64,000 bases of DNA. Origin: Alentia gelatinosa (Eukaryota; Annelida; Polychaeta; Phyllodocida; Polynoidae). The stretch's first letter is position 1, and every line of letters starts with the position of its first letter. Location: contig OX465579.1 in NCBI GenBank assembly GCA_950022655.1, forward strand, positions 140,563,118 through 140,627,117. The letters are read 5' to 3'. Below are positions 39,143 through 63,944 of this stretch, in pieces. The notes beneath the pieces are model-generated. The model saw only the letters and a program-made list of their open reading frames with translations. It did not search any database and was not told the origin of the DNA. The translations under genes were made by a program, and so were the position numbers.

Positions 39143-42100
39143 AGTGCTGTAGTTGGTTTAAAATGTATCCGACCGAATATGAAATATAGTTATTTACTAT
39201 AAGGCTGACTAACTTCTGTTTCTTATATTTGTACATCTTTTGACAGTAATTAATCAGGAATACCGATAGGGGGCAGCAAAGTGCTAACGGGTATTAGGAC
39301 ATGAGACAAAGGGAGGTAGGCTCTAGCATTAGAAAGTAGAACTATGAACAGTGTATTCTCTACGGTCCATGATATAACGGAGGCGAGGGGGCATCAGTAA
39401 ATAGCAAAATGTGGTGTAATAGGCCGAAGCGCAAGGTGTATGTGTGAGTATTATAGGCGGGCATCTGTGAAATAAAAAAGGGGAAGGTGGGACTGTGTGA
39501 ACCAAGACCCCAAATAGAGGCGTCCGAGACTGAATCTCGATGGCAGTGCCAATTATGTGGTAGTGGGGGGTAGGGGAGGCGTGGGTAGCTCCGACTCGAC
39601 TTGCCAATTACGGAAATGTGTCTCCTTAACAACTGTTATCAAATCACCGTTACAGACAACTAATATACTTTGATAGGAGTCCGTCTGTGAGGAAGATAAA
39701 GGTAAAGAAATATACGTTTAGGGCTTCGATTCTAAATACTGCAGATGGCATATTGCGAAATACTGAGGGTAACAGGAGATATAGGTGTCTATGGCAAGCC
39801 CCAAAATGAGTTTCCCAGCTTTTTATTCCTATCTTTTGGTGAACATTTGCCAGATAAATGGGAGTGTGGATCAGTATTAGTGCAAGAAGAAGGTTGAGGA
39901 TAATGTGGTCTATGGTTGGTACAGGGTTCTTAAGTTAGGGGTAGTGAGTTTATTGTAGTCTCCCTGTAATTGAGCATATATAAGGTAAAATATGAATATT
40001 TTCTAGATATCCTAAAAGTCCATGGCGAAGGGCCCATTGACAGATGAAATTTAATCAGATCTCCCCAATGGTACACAATTCAATCTCTCGATCTGATATC
40101 TGGTGGTAACGGTGTACGTAATCAATAAAACAGCTTTATATCGTTTTAATATAATCTTTATTTAAGAATGTTTCGCCATTAAAGATCATTTTCCTTACAA
40201 TAACTTATTCATTCTTTCATTTTCACAGTGTACAAATTCTTGATCCATTTTTCCTTCAATTACAACTTAATTATTCGGAAAGGGCCTACGGCCTACCCTA
40301 AATTCGAGCTTTGTGTAGAAGTGATATTCCACGGTTCATTTGTGACGCCATTTGTTTGTGTTAAGAAAAAGTAAGGTACACAAAGTTATATGCCATTATG
40401 TAGGCAACAAATGATTAAACCAAGAAACACCACAACAACAATAACAACAGACGAGACAAAGAGCTGTCGAACGCGGGACACGCTTCTGGGATTCTTGCAT
40501 AGATGGCTACATCGGCCTGACACACACGTCCGCAAACTGAGCGTGAAAAGAGGACACAATGTAGCCACAGAGACTTGCAAAGACAGACGCAGTGACAACC
40601 GCAACGCTGCCCGAATGTGGCAGGTCGCGCATGTGCGGAGACACACGTCAGCCATACCCACACGTGGTCACCCTGGTGGTGGGATGACCTTGTCTATGTA
40701 CAGATACAAAACATTTCTTCTGTTTCGTTATTTATTATCATACACGTTGATCAGGACACACCACTTTTATTATTGTCACTCGTACACAAACATCTCAATA
40801 TATCATACTCAAACCGTGCAACAATTTGATAAATACTCTCTTTTTGGTCAACGGTGTAGTTCCTTTATGTCTCTTGATTCACTGAGGGGCTATATTGATA
40901 TGATTCACTATAATTTACTATGTCATACAACATGGATATTTTGCATAACTTTGGAAGCCACATTGCATGTTATTTTTGTACCCTTTTTTCTGACAAATCT
41001 GACAGGTGTGCCAGCGTAGACTTATTTTCAAATGCCTGTTAGGACAGGTCACAGTAAAAGGCATGAGAACAAAACGGGAGTGAGATCCAAGCTTTGGATA
41101 AATAAATCCCTTTATCCACTGTAGATTTATATGATATAAATACTTTTCGGTTCTAAAATAGCTTTTCTTTTCCATAATCTTTTCTCGATTTCCACATTCC
41201 TTAAAATGAGTTTACAGAAGGCCAAATGATAAGTATACTATATCAAATGTTATATTTTCATGGTTCCATGCAACCCTTGGTACAGTTCTGGGTCTATGTC
41301 CCTTCTAATAGTGACAGAGCAACCAAGGGTAGTAGATTTGTCCAGAGGCCAGCTTGACTATTTACAGAAGACTGTGCCAACATGGCTAGTGCCCTCTCTT
41401 GACTGTAATACATATAGCACATATAAAGGGAAATGTCTACATTGGACATAAAGCCACAGCGATGCCTCCATATTGCACAAACTTTATACTGGTCACCAAT
41501 GGCTTCTTATGATTTCAGTTATTTCCAAAGATTTGTATCACAATATTTCATTTTCATGAGGTATATGAACCAGTCAGTACAAAGAGCATTCTTTACTTCC
41601 ATTCCTGCTATATATATAGTAGATATCTATATATATATTCTACTTATGCCTGGGAGGTAATAGGTGTAGAAAACTGCAATACACAGATGATACATATAGC
41701 AATAATGTAAAACCAATTGGACAGGATGAACTTGGTACTCCGAAAACCGAACCATCAGAAATCCCAAACTACTAATAAGTTAGTTAAGTTGTGCCTGAAT
41801 AGATCCTGAAGTTATGGCCTGCTCGCATGAAAACTAGTGTTAACTTGGGGAGGCGTTGGTGGGTTAGGGGAGGGGGGGGTCGGGAGGGGGGGGGGTATAG
41901 GTGACACTGACACAGTTACGTGTGGCATTAGATACTCCAACATGATCCAAGTATCACAGGTTTGTCTGCTGTTTCCGATAGCTGACAAGGTCTCACTAGC
42001 TTGGTGATGGAATGCATCGATTTTTTTTCATCATCTCCTTTCGTATATTACGTATTAAAAGGTGCCTGAGTTACAACAACTTCTGTGTGAGGACCCTCCA

Positions 42101-44850
42101 GCGTATCCAGCTCATCACTAGGGTTATTATTATAGATACTCAACATTCTCAAGTCTTTGTATTTAAAGATCTCCATGCACAAAAAGCTCTCACGCTGAAT
42201 AGAATGGGGTATGGCTGCTAAGATAAGATAGTAGCCGGCACAGGAACGTATCCAAGGTTATGGTTGGTAAGTGGGCGTGGCCTCCAGCAGCGGAAGTGTC
42301 AATCATACTGGCATTGTGGTCATAACACTGGACATTTATGATGATTGCATATCTCGTTATCATGACGAATCAGGGCTGAAGTTAGTATACTCGTGCCATT
42401 GGCAATGTAAAAGAACATGAACACCCAACACATTTAGTGTTTGACTATGAGACATACTAAATATAGAGAAAATAAATGTGAATATAGGCTAATAAATATA
42501 CATGAAAATATTACACTATGACTATTCAATTAAAACCAAGATCTGAGGTATCTGTTTTTCTGTCAAACGCACTTGGTCCTTCGGTTGCGATTGCTTTATG
42601 AGAAGTGTGTATCTAATCACTATACGGCAGCCATCTTATTAACCACCATTCTCCTATCTCAATGCTCTAGGTGGCATACATATATCTTCTGAGAAAAATT
42701 ACTTATATAAGGTATACTGCTAGACATGCATTTCAAGATCGAGAATAGAAATAATCGTTTAAGATAGGCTAACGGGTGGAACACTGGTTTCAATCAAATT
42801 TTTAAAGTGTGGATGGGAAAAAACAAACCTGCCGCTTGGTAATTAGTGATAGACTTGATAAACGCCCAGCAGCTGAGAGATAGTTACCTTACCCACCACT
42901 AGAGTCCCACTGTGTCTCGAGAAAATATACCTCACAAACAAATATCAGAAAACAATGTGTGCATGTAGAAACATACATAACGCCCGGCGACTGGTCATAC
43001 AGTATAAAGCACTCTTGTCCTATACATTCACCAAAAAAGTGCCAACAGCCTTCGCCAAAAATATACACTCCTATAGCGTTCGGCACTTGTTTGCATTCGT
43101 TCAAAATAGGAATACACAGGAATAAGGTGTAAGGCTGGCGGCTTCCTGTGACGACCGACGCCTCATCCTGCACATCAGGTTCAGTCAATTCACACCGTGT
43201 CAAAGAAATACTACAAACTATCCACCTGAGGTAGACTATGGTCTGTTGGATTTCGTGAGGAATCGATCACAAGATTTCTACTTTACTTAAATACGTTCCT
43301 CTAGTACATATTGATCAGGTGGCCCATGATTATTTGATTTGCTTTTTTTCTGGAAGAGTTGGTTTATTTCCACTATCTGTGCCCTTTTGTTTTTCATAAC
43401 CCTTTTTGGATATTGGCTGACATTAAGACAAATAGCCATGAGATACACTTGCCTCTAAATTCACGAGTTGAACTTTTACACTTCAGTGTGTATGTCGTCG
43501 ACGTTATTTGCTATGAAGTACACAGTTGAACAAACCAAAGAAACCAACAGCCAGTGATAACCATAATAATAATAAACTGTGGATAATTCTTCCATCCACA
43601 ACAAAAAAACATAACTACAACAATGATGACGAGGGGTTCTGTCTGCGCAGGCCGCGCCACAAAAGGACACAATAAAACAAAACCTGTGCAACCGACTGCA
43701 GCTTGAGGAGACCGTTTCATTTACACAGTGTTCGTAATTTGTTTTCCACCCAAGCTTTGTATAGATATAGATATAATATATATATTTTTTATTTATATGA
43801 CAGTATAGTATATATAGCACCACTGATTTCACTCGTCAATGGATTTATGACGGACACGTGTATGTATACTGCTTGTTAGCGGGGGGTACGAGTCCCCCGG
43901 CCGTCACTAGCCCACCTCGTCCCGGCCTCCCGAGGCCCACCCCCCGCCAAACTTGATCGGTCTCTTCATCTGACCTCGTCTGTTTTCGCCGTGTGATATG
44001 CAGCCCCTGTACACGGGGGCGTGCTAATTCAAGTCTGGCACTCATGAGGCTACTTTGGTATAGTCTAAATTGATAAGATGCTGGCTATGCACACTGCGAT
44101 ATAGCCCAACAAAAGTGGATATGATATACTACCTTCGTCGGCCCACCGCTCAATTGATTGATTAATTAATTAAACAAGGATCAATCTAATTACCTACATT
44201 CCACAGTGTTTCATATTAACTACGTTTACCTGCAACACTAGATTCATTGAGGTCACCATGGCAACAAAATCTGACTTAATTTGCTAAGTCGAAGCTTAAC
44301 AAAAATTGAAGCTATATTCCTAGAGTGTCCATAACAACACCACCTACATTTTTCTTAAAAACTGAAATTGAATAAATTCTATTGTATTCGTCATCTCTGT
44401 ACAAGTAAGATTATGAACTGCCATTTCATTTTTGGCTATTGCAACTAAAGTAGTTTAAAACCATCACAAGACCATTCACCCTTACACAAACCACCTACAG
44501 CACACACACGTATCCCGGGGTCGTGTGTGACATGTTTGGAAAATATAGCAACATATGGCATCCACTTGGGTCACGTGGTCTCGTGGAGACAGATCGCATC
44601 CTTGTTAGTTGTATTGCAGATACACATTCACTGGCAGCATCCATCAGTCACCCTTCCAACACTCACCACACATCACCTGCCGCACGCACCCCGACAAACA
44701 ACTTTAGTTTTTCGTACACGCTCATAATAATCCTTTGATTTTGCTGCTGCATCCCGATTATGATACAAGTATTTGTGTTTTTTGTTTTATGTATATATCA
44801 TACAAACTGTTAATAATAAATTGAGGCTAATACTGGTGGTGGAGCAAGCA
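39143..44850. other. Intergenic between EIF2B3 and ZSWIM; includes ZSWIM 3' UTR
   Basis: No gene recognised. Longer open frames here (for example 40390-41019 plus, 43476-43832 minus) are compositional and match no family. The part just below 44850 should be the ZSWIM 3' UTR, but no minus-strand AATAAA was found close to the stop. Confidence 0.45.
41847..41895 (+). repeat. G-rich tract with quadruplex potential
   Basis: Several runs of four or more G (GGGG, GGGG, nine G, then ten G after CGGGA) within 49 bases on the plus strand. Confidence 0.7.
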
Positions 44851-54445
<9,595 letters not shown>

Positions 54446-57400
54446 CTAGTCGAACTAATCCCTAAATTAGCGCATAGATGCATAATATATTTCTTTCATT
54501 TAAAGTCCCTAAACCCGAAATTAGCGCACAGATTAGCATATAATACATATCAGGTTTGCCAGTCGGGGTCAGAAAAGAACATTGAATTATTTGTCATTGC
54601 TATACAGGGTTTATGCATTACATACGCCTTACAGTGGGGAACCAAGGGAAAGCTCAAATTTATACATGGGTCAGTGTGGAGGTTCAGTGGGGAATTATGG
54701 GATGTGGCTGAATCGGGTAATTTAGCAGTTGGTATATCAATATTACACAAGGATTGTTTTTTATTCTGAAAATGAAATATTGAAAACTGTCATCCCTGAA
54801 TTATATATATATATATTCCCTGAAGCTTGATTTTATATACCCCTAACACACACACTCATTATTGTTAGAATTACGTTGAGTAACGTTGAGTGTAAAGAAA
54901 AAGGCCTTCGTAACCCTATCCTCTCAACGCCTACCCTCAGAGGAGTGCAAACGAACAATATTGTCATTGTTTAAAGGGAGAAAGAATAAATGCATGTTCT
55001 TCAGTTGCCATAGCAAAGCGTACCGTGTCTCTACATAATTAAGGAGAGGCTGATATCTCTGGTTTGGTCTCCACGGACGTTGAGCTCCCGGAGTTGTGCA
55101 ACTAAGTCGATAATAATCTAGCAGCAGAGATAGACCACTGTTGTCAACCTAATATCTTCTCTAGCAGGCTGCTAAGCACATGCAGCCAGGCCCAAGGGCG
55201 ATAACTGTTGATCCTCCATCAACAACTGTTTATCACGATATATTTACATGATGAAAACCTTCCTATGGAATGAGAGATGCCATGATCGATAGACCAGTCA
55301 TGATTCATCGTAAATATGAATTTCCGAACAAAACCTAAAAAAAAAACCCAGCCTGCTGTGTCCTCTCTAACGAATCATATCCATATCGCAAGGAATTTGA
55401 TGATTATTACGGCAATAGAGTCCCTCAGAGGGTAGCATTAAAGATTTGTAGGTTTTTTTTTTCAGTATGCCAGTCAATATGTAAGTTAAGAATTGACAGG
55501 TAGGGAGAGTGAAGGCAGACGGAGCCGTATACATTATTACTCATGTGGCTACCCGGAACTCTCCCCTGCGGCGTGGACCGGAAGAGACACGGACGAGCCA
55601 ACAAGTAAATCTCCACTAAATTGAGCCTTGTGGGAGCAGTGCAGAATTTATCACCGACTATAAGTACTTGTAAACACCATCCTTTGTATGGAAATACGAT
55701 TTATGACTGTTTAAACTTGGTGCAGAGCAGTATGCTTGGAAATGCATTGAGTCACTTGATCGTCTTTTAAAAATGAGGGACACACGTCACACAAAAAGGA
55801 TGGTGATGGTGACACATACGTCATATACGGACAGTAATGACGGTGACACACACGTCACACACACTCAGTGGTTACGTGATGACAGCACGACATTCGCTGT
55901 GCTGAGTCACAAGTCTCAACGAGAGGCCTTTTAATGCTCACCCAATCGGTTATCTTTCTTTTTTTTCATGGCCGGGCTTAGTAATCCCCGGATTAAAGAA
56001 AGGAATGGCAGTCGTTTGTCGGGGTGCCCAGCAAGCCTCAGTGAGTGATATTGAACCTGCCTGCTTGCAATCCTCTACAAAAGCCTGAGAAGTCTAAATA
56101 ACCGTGTTTAACGTTTGATTCCCGCGGAGGCCGGTGGCGCCGGGCTCTTTGTGCGCGCGCACAGGGCGGCGTCTGTGCCGTGTCATGGTAATAGTTGGGC
56201 TTGTTACACATTTACCGGACGAGACCAGCCCCAGAGGCCTGCACTAGCCACCCAGCTTAAGCCAACGAATTACCTCACATTGGAGTGTGAGTGCGACGGC
56301 CCGTGTCATGTGTGGGCTGTATGAACCCCGAACAGGTGTGTGAGTGTGTACATGCATGTTGACATGTAGGTGAGTCGAAACATCACCCTCTACGTACCAC
56401 TCACCAGAGCCAGTACCAATATACAACTACCCCACGAACCCACACATTCGCCCATGGGGAGAATTGGAATGTGGGAGGAGGGGGCTGAAGTATGCCAAAG
56501 TTTATCATTCCTGTCGCCCACTCAGTGCTTCACAAGTTAGATGGTCAATACAAGCTTGGCATGCCTGTGGTTTCTGGGGTATGAGAGGGTGGGCATGACA
56601 GGTGGTGGCGATCAGGTTTGGACCAGTAGGTACAGAACAAGGGACATGAGTGGGCGGTGTCCTGGGACACTACGGGACACGACCTATCCCCGCTGCCACT
56701 AGATGGAAGTGAAGTGTTGTAGCAAACAGGCCGTATCGGCCCGATCTGTATGGATAACGATAAACAAGGTTTGATGTCGAATCGTGGCTGCGTTACTCAA
56801 CGCTCTCCGGATAAGCTGAGGCTGATTTCTCGTCGGATCCATTTATGGTGGGCCCGGCTTGAGGCTCATGGTTAATTACGTCTACACTACATCAGCACGC
56901 CACGCACGAGGCTTTCCTGCCACGTTCGAGTAGCACAACTGTATATACTATTCAGCCTACAGTGCCTTCTATATACATTCACTTCTATCAACATCTTATA
57001 TTCAAAGCTTGAATCTATCTTGAAAGACAAATGAAAGATCACACGGTGCCTCCTATATACATCCATTCTTATTAGTATCTTCTATTGTAAGCTAGAATCT
57101 TTCTTCAAAGATAACTATGCAATAGGGACTATGTAAGCGAACATTATTACAGGAAATATTGGTTTTCATGGTACACTCGCTTAGGTCGACATATGAATAT
57201 TTCCATTGAGGTACCCTCATATGTTGACAGCAGTCAAATGAACTCCGCCAGTCAGCGCCTTTTCAACGCTTCCTATGATGAATTAATAGTACGACTAAAT
57301 GCTCCCTACATACAATTGTGATTATTTCAGTTTAGTCTGCACATAGCTCAAGGGTAAAATGTCGTTTTAGAAGTCGTTTTAGAATATTGGTAATTCTACA

Positions 57401-58837
57401 CGACGTTGGTATGCAGACGGGAGTGAAAGAGTTATTCAATATGAACTATTAGTCTTTCACTGTTTTTTTTTTAATCTACCATGCTCCTAACGCATACTTA
57501 AATGTTAGTACTATCCAACTGTGCATAATGCTCACATTTGATTAAAACGTTTGCGTATGCCCCCATGCCATCTAGTTTTTTCTTTCCACCTGTGTATCGC
57601 AGCATTAAGTGGCCAATTTACCGTGACCAATCTCTGGAAATGGCGTTGTTTTGCTTCTGAGGGAGTCTTTCCATGGTACTCATACTGATGGTCTATTTGG
57701 TGATATGAGGAGGGTTATTAATGATGGATGGGAGGCGGGAACATACTGGCAGTAACGGGGGAATCAGGACTTCCCACTGACGTTATGTGTCATCCTCAGC
57801 TCTAATGAAACACAAGACACAAAAGACAATCAAAGTCTTTGGCTATTAATGGAATCCGTCCTGCTTTAATAATGCAGCGACTTTCTTCTATATAGGAGAT
57901 GGGGTGGATCCATAGCGCTTTGATTCTGCCATCAATGGCCGCGATGCTTGTCTGAGCCTGAGCGGGTTATCAATATTATCAGATACATAATTCAGACAAG
58001 ATCGAGCCGGCGACCACCGCCAGTCTAGCCTATAGAGAGGAGCAGCTCGCTGCCAGTGTGCACCTCCTCCAAATCCTATTGTCGCTCCAGCCTGCAGAAA
58101 CCATCCGCAACTGATGCAATCACCGCCGCCAAAAACCCACCGTGAACATAATTGATTTATTGTGCATCCGCTGTGTGAAAACTTAAGACAATCATAAAAC
58201 ACTAAACCGCCCCGAAAATCGGTTTAACCGCATGCATACTGCTATGAAAATTGCCTGATCACTGCCTGCGGACCCCTGGCAGCCAGCCAGCCTCTATGTC
58301 TTTTACCGGTTTCCTCCCATAAAGACTGCGCTGTTATCAAATTAGGAAAAGCCCCGCGAGATCATTACGTTCGGGGTATTGACTTATTTTTACCCCCCGT
58401 ACAAAAGAGGCTTTTTGATAAGCTGCCACTGCACTGGGCCAGCGTTTGTTTCTCCCAGGTAGAACGAGTCGATGACTTGCTTCATGTCCCGCCTGGCAAG
58501 CCTCTGATGTTAGTGTTAGAAGGCAGGCATGGCTGCTACCCCTACCCCCTCCCACCCTCCCTATCTCAACCCCCCTCTACTGTGCTACGCCACCCTTCTA
58601 TGTTGTCTGCCTGTGATGCCTCTCCTCCCCCGTTCCCATAATGCAATGTGAAGTCTCACAGCCAAATGCTTTTTACTAAAATCTGATTGTCACTGCGATA
58701 GATTTGATCAAGCGACGTCGGCTAATGACAGCCTTCAAGTAGGCAACATATCCAAATTTGACACGGGCCCGACAAATGGCAGCGTGCGCCTGCCCGCACG
58801 TTAATCTCAAATCACATTTATAATCATCACCGCCAAC

Positions 58838-58872
58838 ATTTGCATACCTCAGACGCTGTGCCAAATTTGCAT
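58838..58872 (+). promoter_or_regulatory. Pair of POU octamers (ATTTGCAT)
   Basis: ATTTGCAT occurs at 58838-58845 and again at 58865-58872, 27 bases apart in the same orientation. A third copy is at 62341-62348 beside the inverted half-site ATTATGC. Octamers are bound by POU-homeodomain factors. Function here is inferred from motif clustering only. Confidence 0.45.
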
Positions 58873-61800
58873 ATAGATGAGTTGGAAGTAATTCCGGCGT
58901 GTTTGTTCAGACTTAAGACTGTGGGAAATTAATGCCAGCGCCAAGCTGGCTTAACGACATGGAGAGGCCGGCCAATAGTGGCGACGGTAGCGGCTGGAGC
59001 GGCCAGCCAAGATCCCACCACCACCAAGCAGGAGGAGGAGGACGCACTACCGCCTGCCACCGACCCAGCCCCAATCTGGTGTGGCTGCTGTCTCGGCTAA
59101 TCAACCTCGGAGCCACGGAGGTCCTCTGCCCGGCTAAAACCCGGAATAATCATCTCACGGCTAAAAGCCCTCCCGAGGGGCACTCCCCGCAAAAGGTCTT
59201 TGTGGAGGCAATGCCTGCCAACATCTCAGCAAACAGCCCACCTCCAGGGCTGGCAGTGGGTGGGCACCTGACCGGCGAGGACAACGCGTCGTCACCCTGC
59301 GGACACGGCGTGAGTTTTGCGCCTGCCAATGCGCATGCGCCAGTGATGGCCTCTGGAGATTGTATTTGGGTGAAATCGGCGCCGCCGATGACACGTGATT
59401 GCGCGTTCCACACGTCATGCTCGTCATAAGCACCGCGCAGAGGCGCTCGTGTGCAGAAACAAAGGCCGGTAGGCGGCGTGGCCGAGGTGTGCGTGCTGAC
59501 TAATAATAGAGGTGGACGGGCAGACGGGTCCTCCGCCTGAAGCCACGGCCGAAGCCACCAGTGAAGCCATGATGTAATCTGATTTTCGAGTGGCCGGTGT
59601 TTGCTGATGCGACTCGACTCGAGCTGGCCGTCTGCGGGCCAGTGGTCAATATGTGAACATGACAGGCCCCAATAGCATTAGACCGAGCCTGTCTACCACC
59701 ATTCACAGCCCGCCCCTCAGCCTTCTGACGGCCGGCTACTCTGCCACGGATCAAGTTCGCCTCCCAGCCCTAACCATCCGGCCTGATGCTGTTTTACATG
59801 GAGGCTGAGACGCACCCATAGCAGCCTGCGTCGGGGATAAGTTTCCCGGCAGGCGGGGCCAGGGCCTCCTGTCCATAAATATTGGTTAGTGGGGGGCGGC
59901 TGTCGGCCGTGATCCGCCGGGCGGCCCGGCTACCGGCCCCGAGCCTCCATCCCGGCGTCGGAACACGTACTGCACGGTCAGCTGCAATTTGTTAGACTGA
60001 TCAATGACCAGGCCTTCAGCTGACCACTGGCGCCGGCCACGGCAGGCAGGAGGGGCGAGCAAGACAGGGGAGGGAGGGTCATGCTGGGAGCTGCGCGCTC
60101 CGCCCCACCCTGCTGCTTCGCCTTGCACAATGCATTGCCGACATGGGCGAAGCCCCTATTCGCGGAACCCCCACCCAGGGCCCCTAATAGTGCCAATTCT
60201 TCACCAGCTTGCTATCAGTCAGTGTTAGCCGCGCGTCCGGGTCGCCGGGGACCTGCCCATTGTATTAGATTGACTTCTAGAGAACTAAGAGGGTCAGGTC
60301 CGCAATTTCCAAACCAAATCCCCATAAATCTGGAGGGGCGGTGGTTGAGGGCTGGGGCTGGCGGGGGGCATGGTGGCAGGCGCCCAGCCAGCCCGGGGTC
60401 AGCACCCGAGGCCTGTCCGTGTCGCTGCACATCCTCCAAATTTGTGGTCCACCTGGATTTCTTCGCGTACGACGATATCGGCACTAAATCTAACCGGCTG
60501 TCCGGTCAAGGCCGCCCGCACGTCCGGTTGCCTTGACCCACGGGGCCGGCGCCATGACCGTGATCTACGGTGAGTGCTGCCCCTCCACCTCGACCCCCAC
60601 CCCTCTTGACAGCACGGCGGCCCTGAATAAAGCCTCATCGAGAGCTTGTCATTCACCGCCAATATCTACGGGATTTGCTCACAAGACGGGCCGTGTTTAG
60701 CATCAACAACAGGTCACCGGGCAAAACAGCAATCTCTATCCAACCAACCCTGGCCTCCTGCGCCACAGGGATCCTGCATCTATACTCACACTATAGCATG
60801 GAACGACTCGACCTACCACGAGGCTCGACTGAGCTGCTCACGGCATTCAGTTCTATATCAAATATTCAATATTCCCCCATTGTCCGTTGTCACTCACCAT
60901 GCCAATATCAGACGGTCGCTGCGTCAGATCTCGGTTAGCATTATTAAAATACCTCCACGGGTTCCTTTATCACGCGTTGGTCCCATTTCACCCCTAGTGG
61001 CGGGAGGAGCAGTTTTCGAGAACCAGAGTTGCCGTCATAATCTAGCAGGCGGAGGTGATAGTTCAGAGGCAATGAGGAGTGGGTGGGAGGGGAGGGTCTT
61101 CTTTTTCAGACACACAACATTGGGGCCCTGGATGTGGATGCAGTGACATGGGCGTGACTCGCCGTGCCCCACAGCGGCGACTGCCGGAACCTGCTCGCTG
61201 AGCAGGGTCCTCCAGGCGCTCGTCTTTCTATTCCCACTAACGTCAAATCGATGCCAACTGTTCCGAATTGCCAGAATTTGCCGTTTGCCTCTCTGTCCTT
61301 TTTATCTACGTAATATTGCCCCTTACTGTTCCTCTTTCGCCCCACACCCGCCCCTTCCAACCTTCTCCCCTTTTACGACCAAGCAGGACATATTCTTTTG
61401 CAGCACTAAACATCCTTTGTCCGAGGGACAAAAATATGGCGGCTCTTTTCTTGGCAACCCCCCCCCCCCCCTACCCCCAAAGAACTTCTCCCCCCACTGA
61501 CAGCAGCGGCTACTTGCATGCTGGAGACACAATAGGGTGGCGCGGCGGGGAATTTATAATTCCCTGTGTCATATCTATATTGAATGGCAGTTCCTTTTGG
61601 CCGCGTCACGAGAGCCTCATGTTCCGTGGCGCTAAGCACATCAGCGCAAGACAAAAGCTGGCTCATTATTGTCATTATTGCTCGGCTGTGTTTGTTCTTC
61701 CCATCTTTCTCTGCCGGGTCCGAATCTGATTTGTTCCTGCTAACCAGCGCCAGTCGTTCTAATCAGTGCCACAAAGCCTGTCCGCGCGCCCGCCACGCCC

Positions 61801-63923
61801 GCCACTTTAGCCACACTCCCAGCACCACCTTTCATCACTTTTAAGTCGCTAACCAAATTATTCCCGGCTTATCATTGGTCCTAAAGTTGCACGGTAGCGT
61901 GTTCTGATCCGCGTAATAAGAACGCCTTGTCGTGGGTGGGGGTGGGAGTAGGGGGCAGGTATAACGCATACGACCATAATAATTCACATCGAATAAAAAG
62001 AATGGACCAAGGTGGTAAAGATGGTGGGAGAAAAGAAGGGTGGGCGAGTGTTTGGGGGGCAGCATGGGGTGACCAGAGCCAGTACCCCCAGTTAATATCC
62101 TCATTATGCGGCCTGCCTGGCTACCTTCCTGCAGGCAGTAGTACCGGAGTGCCCACTCACATACTTAACAACTTCTTTACGTCATAGTTTTCTCGGGCGG
62201 CAATGAAATGGAGATCTAATAGCTACAGGTTGGGCCCCCTCATCATTAGAGTTTCGACGTCTTAGTAACTACGAGAAAAATGTAGGCTGGTATGCACTCC
62301 TCTGCTATTGTTACCATAGAGCCTGTATCTGAAAAACCTAATTTGCATAATAAATTATGCGGTGTAAAATCGCCACAGGGCTGGGTACTTCAGTGCATCC
62401 CCTTGCTGTGTTCTTTGCTTTAACGGTTGCACTAGACTTGTTCAAGTCTTTGATTGTGAATATTCATTGATAGATTATCAAACTTTATCAGGATAAAATA
62501 TAATATAATATGTAACTTCCTCTGACGGGCCCAGCTGAGTTGGAGTGTAGGGGGATGAGTAAAGGGGAGGCAGGGGGAGGAGGAGACAGGGATTGAGGAC
62601 AGTCTACGGTCCCTATGGAAACGCTCCGTATCCCCGGGTCAGCTGAGCCTCCCCTCCCTTCCCGACGGCCAGGTAACACAGGAGCCGCTGTCCAATCATT
62701 GTTTTGGCACCGATCTGATCATAGTGGTGGAAAACGCTTGGCCATTAGGAACAAAACCCCCGCGCCGAGCAATTACTGTTCTCATTAAGCAGTGTGGGGA
62801 TGTATGTGAGGTCTACACAATGTAGGTATTTTTTTCCTCATCCCACCCGCCTTTCTTCGTGTATGTTAATGAGGCGTGTGGGGGAGAGGGGATAGGCAGC
62901 AGGGCCAGCTTTGTGGTTTAGTGCGAGATGGAGGCTTATATATGGCAAGGGAAAATCGCGTTTAACCAGGCCCAATCAATGTATGATAGAAAAGGCACGC
63001 CGGTCCATTAGCCGCAATTAAGTGGACAAAGCCGGGCTACCCATCAGCCTGCTACCCCTAGCTGATTTTGTGACGGACTGCACAAACCTAAAGCTGGCTG
63101 GCTGCAGGCTAAGTTAATGCGGAATTGGCTCGGCTAAATTAGCCAGGCGACCAGGTGGTGAATAGACTTCACCTCCCGGCGGGTTGAAGCTGGAGCATCG
63201 GCTTTGCAATGCAACCGCCATCATCTCAAGGCTATGACAAGTAATGCCCACCTTCACCTACCACGAGGGCTCACACCTATGATAACGAAGATTACCTGCC
63301 ACCACGACCCCCTCCCCCTCCCAGCTCCCTGTGACCTCTATCTATCCACTCTATCACTTCTACTGGTCGCATGTGCTTTATTTGCCTCAGCAACCCTTGT
63401 TGTCTATGGTGGCGCTGCAGGCGGGTACCGCAGACAGCCAGAGCACTCGCCTAACCCCAGTCAACCTGGACTGACTTCCTTCTCTTCCGCGAGGTGGCGG
63501 GTCGGCAGGACGGCCAGCTTCACAGGGAGGTGGTAGATGGTGGTGTGAAGGACCTTGGTGGAGCTCTTTCCTCGCCACCACCTCCACACACTCACTGGGT
63601 TCATGCACCCTGGTGCAGTCTGCTCCCATGTCAGGCACTCATTGGCGTGAGCACTGGTTGGCGTGGGTCGGTGCCAGCGCATTACCTCATCACGGCTCGA
63701 TTATACTCCGTTTTAATCTGTGAGTGAGGGGAAAATGACTGTTGTCGGGGGGAGTCCAGAGGAGCTCCGTAGGCAGCGGTCGACAGCTGTGGGTCCCGGG
63801 GTGGTCCGTGTTGACTCTGCTCACTGGTTCAACACCAAGACTCAGCCACTCGTGAGAACCGCCGCAGCCCCAGGGACGTCCAGTCACACTGGCACTCTAC
63901 CATGGAGTTGAATGAAGGTGGCG

Positions 63924-63944
63924 CCCCCCCCCCCCCCCCCCCCC
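63924..63944. repeat. Poly(C) run
   Basis: Twenty-one C in a row, followed by a short (CA)n. A similar 14-C run is at 61458-61471. Both are prone to assembly error. Confidence 0.9.

Noticed and set aside
40390..41019. 209-codon open frame on the plus strand
   Set aside because: No family resemblance, low-complexity Thr start, overlapping frames on the other strand, and no splice or promoter context.
43476..44045. Possible gene or tRNA-derived SINE in the GC-rich patch near 43.9 kb
   Set aside because: No box A/box B pair with correct spacing, no cloverleaf, and the open frames match no known protein.
58932..61146. Many long frames on both strands at 58.9-61.1 kb
   Set aside because: They come from GC-rich composition with few stop codons. 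Frames overlap on both strands, and none shows a domain, consistent start or splice structure.
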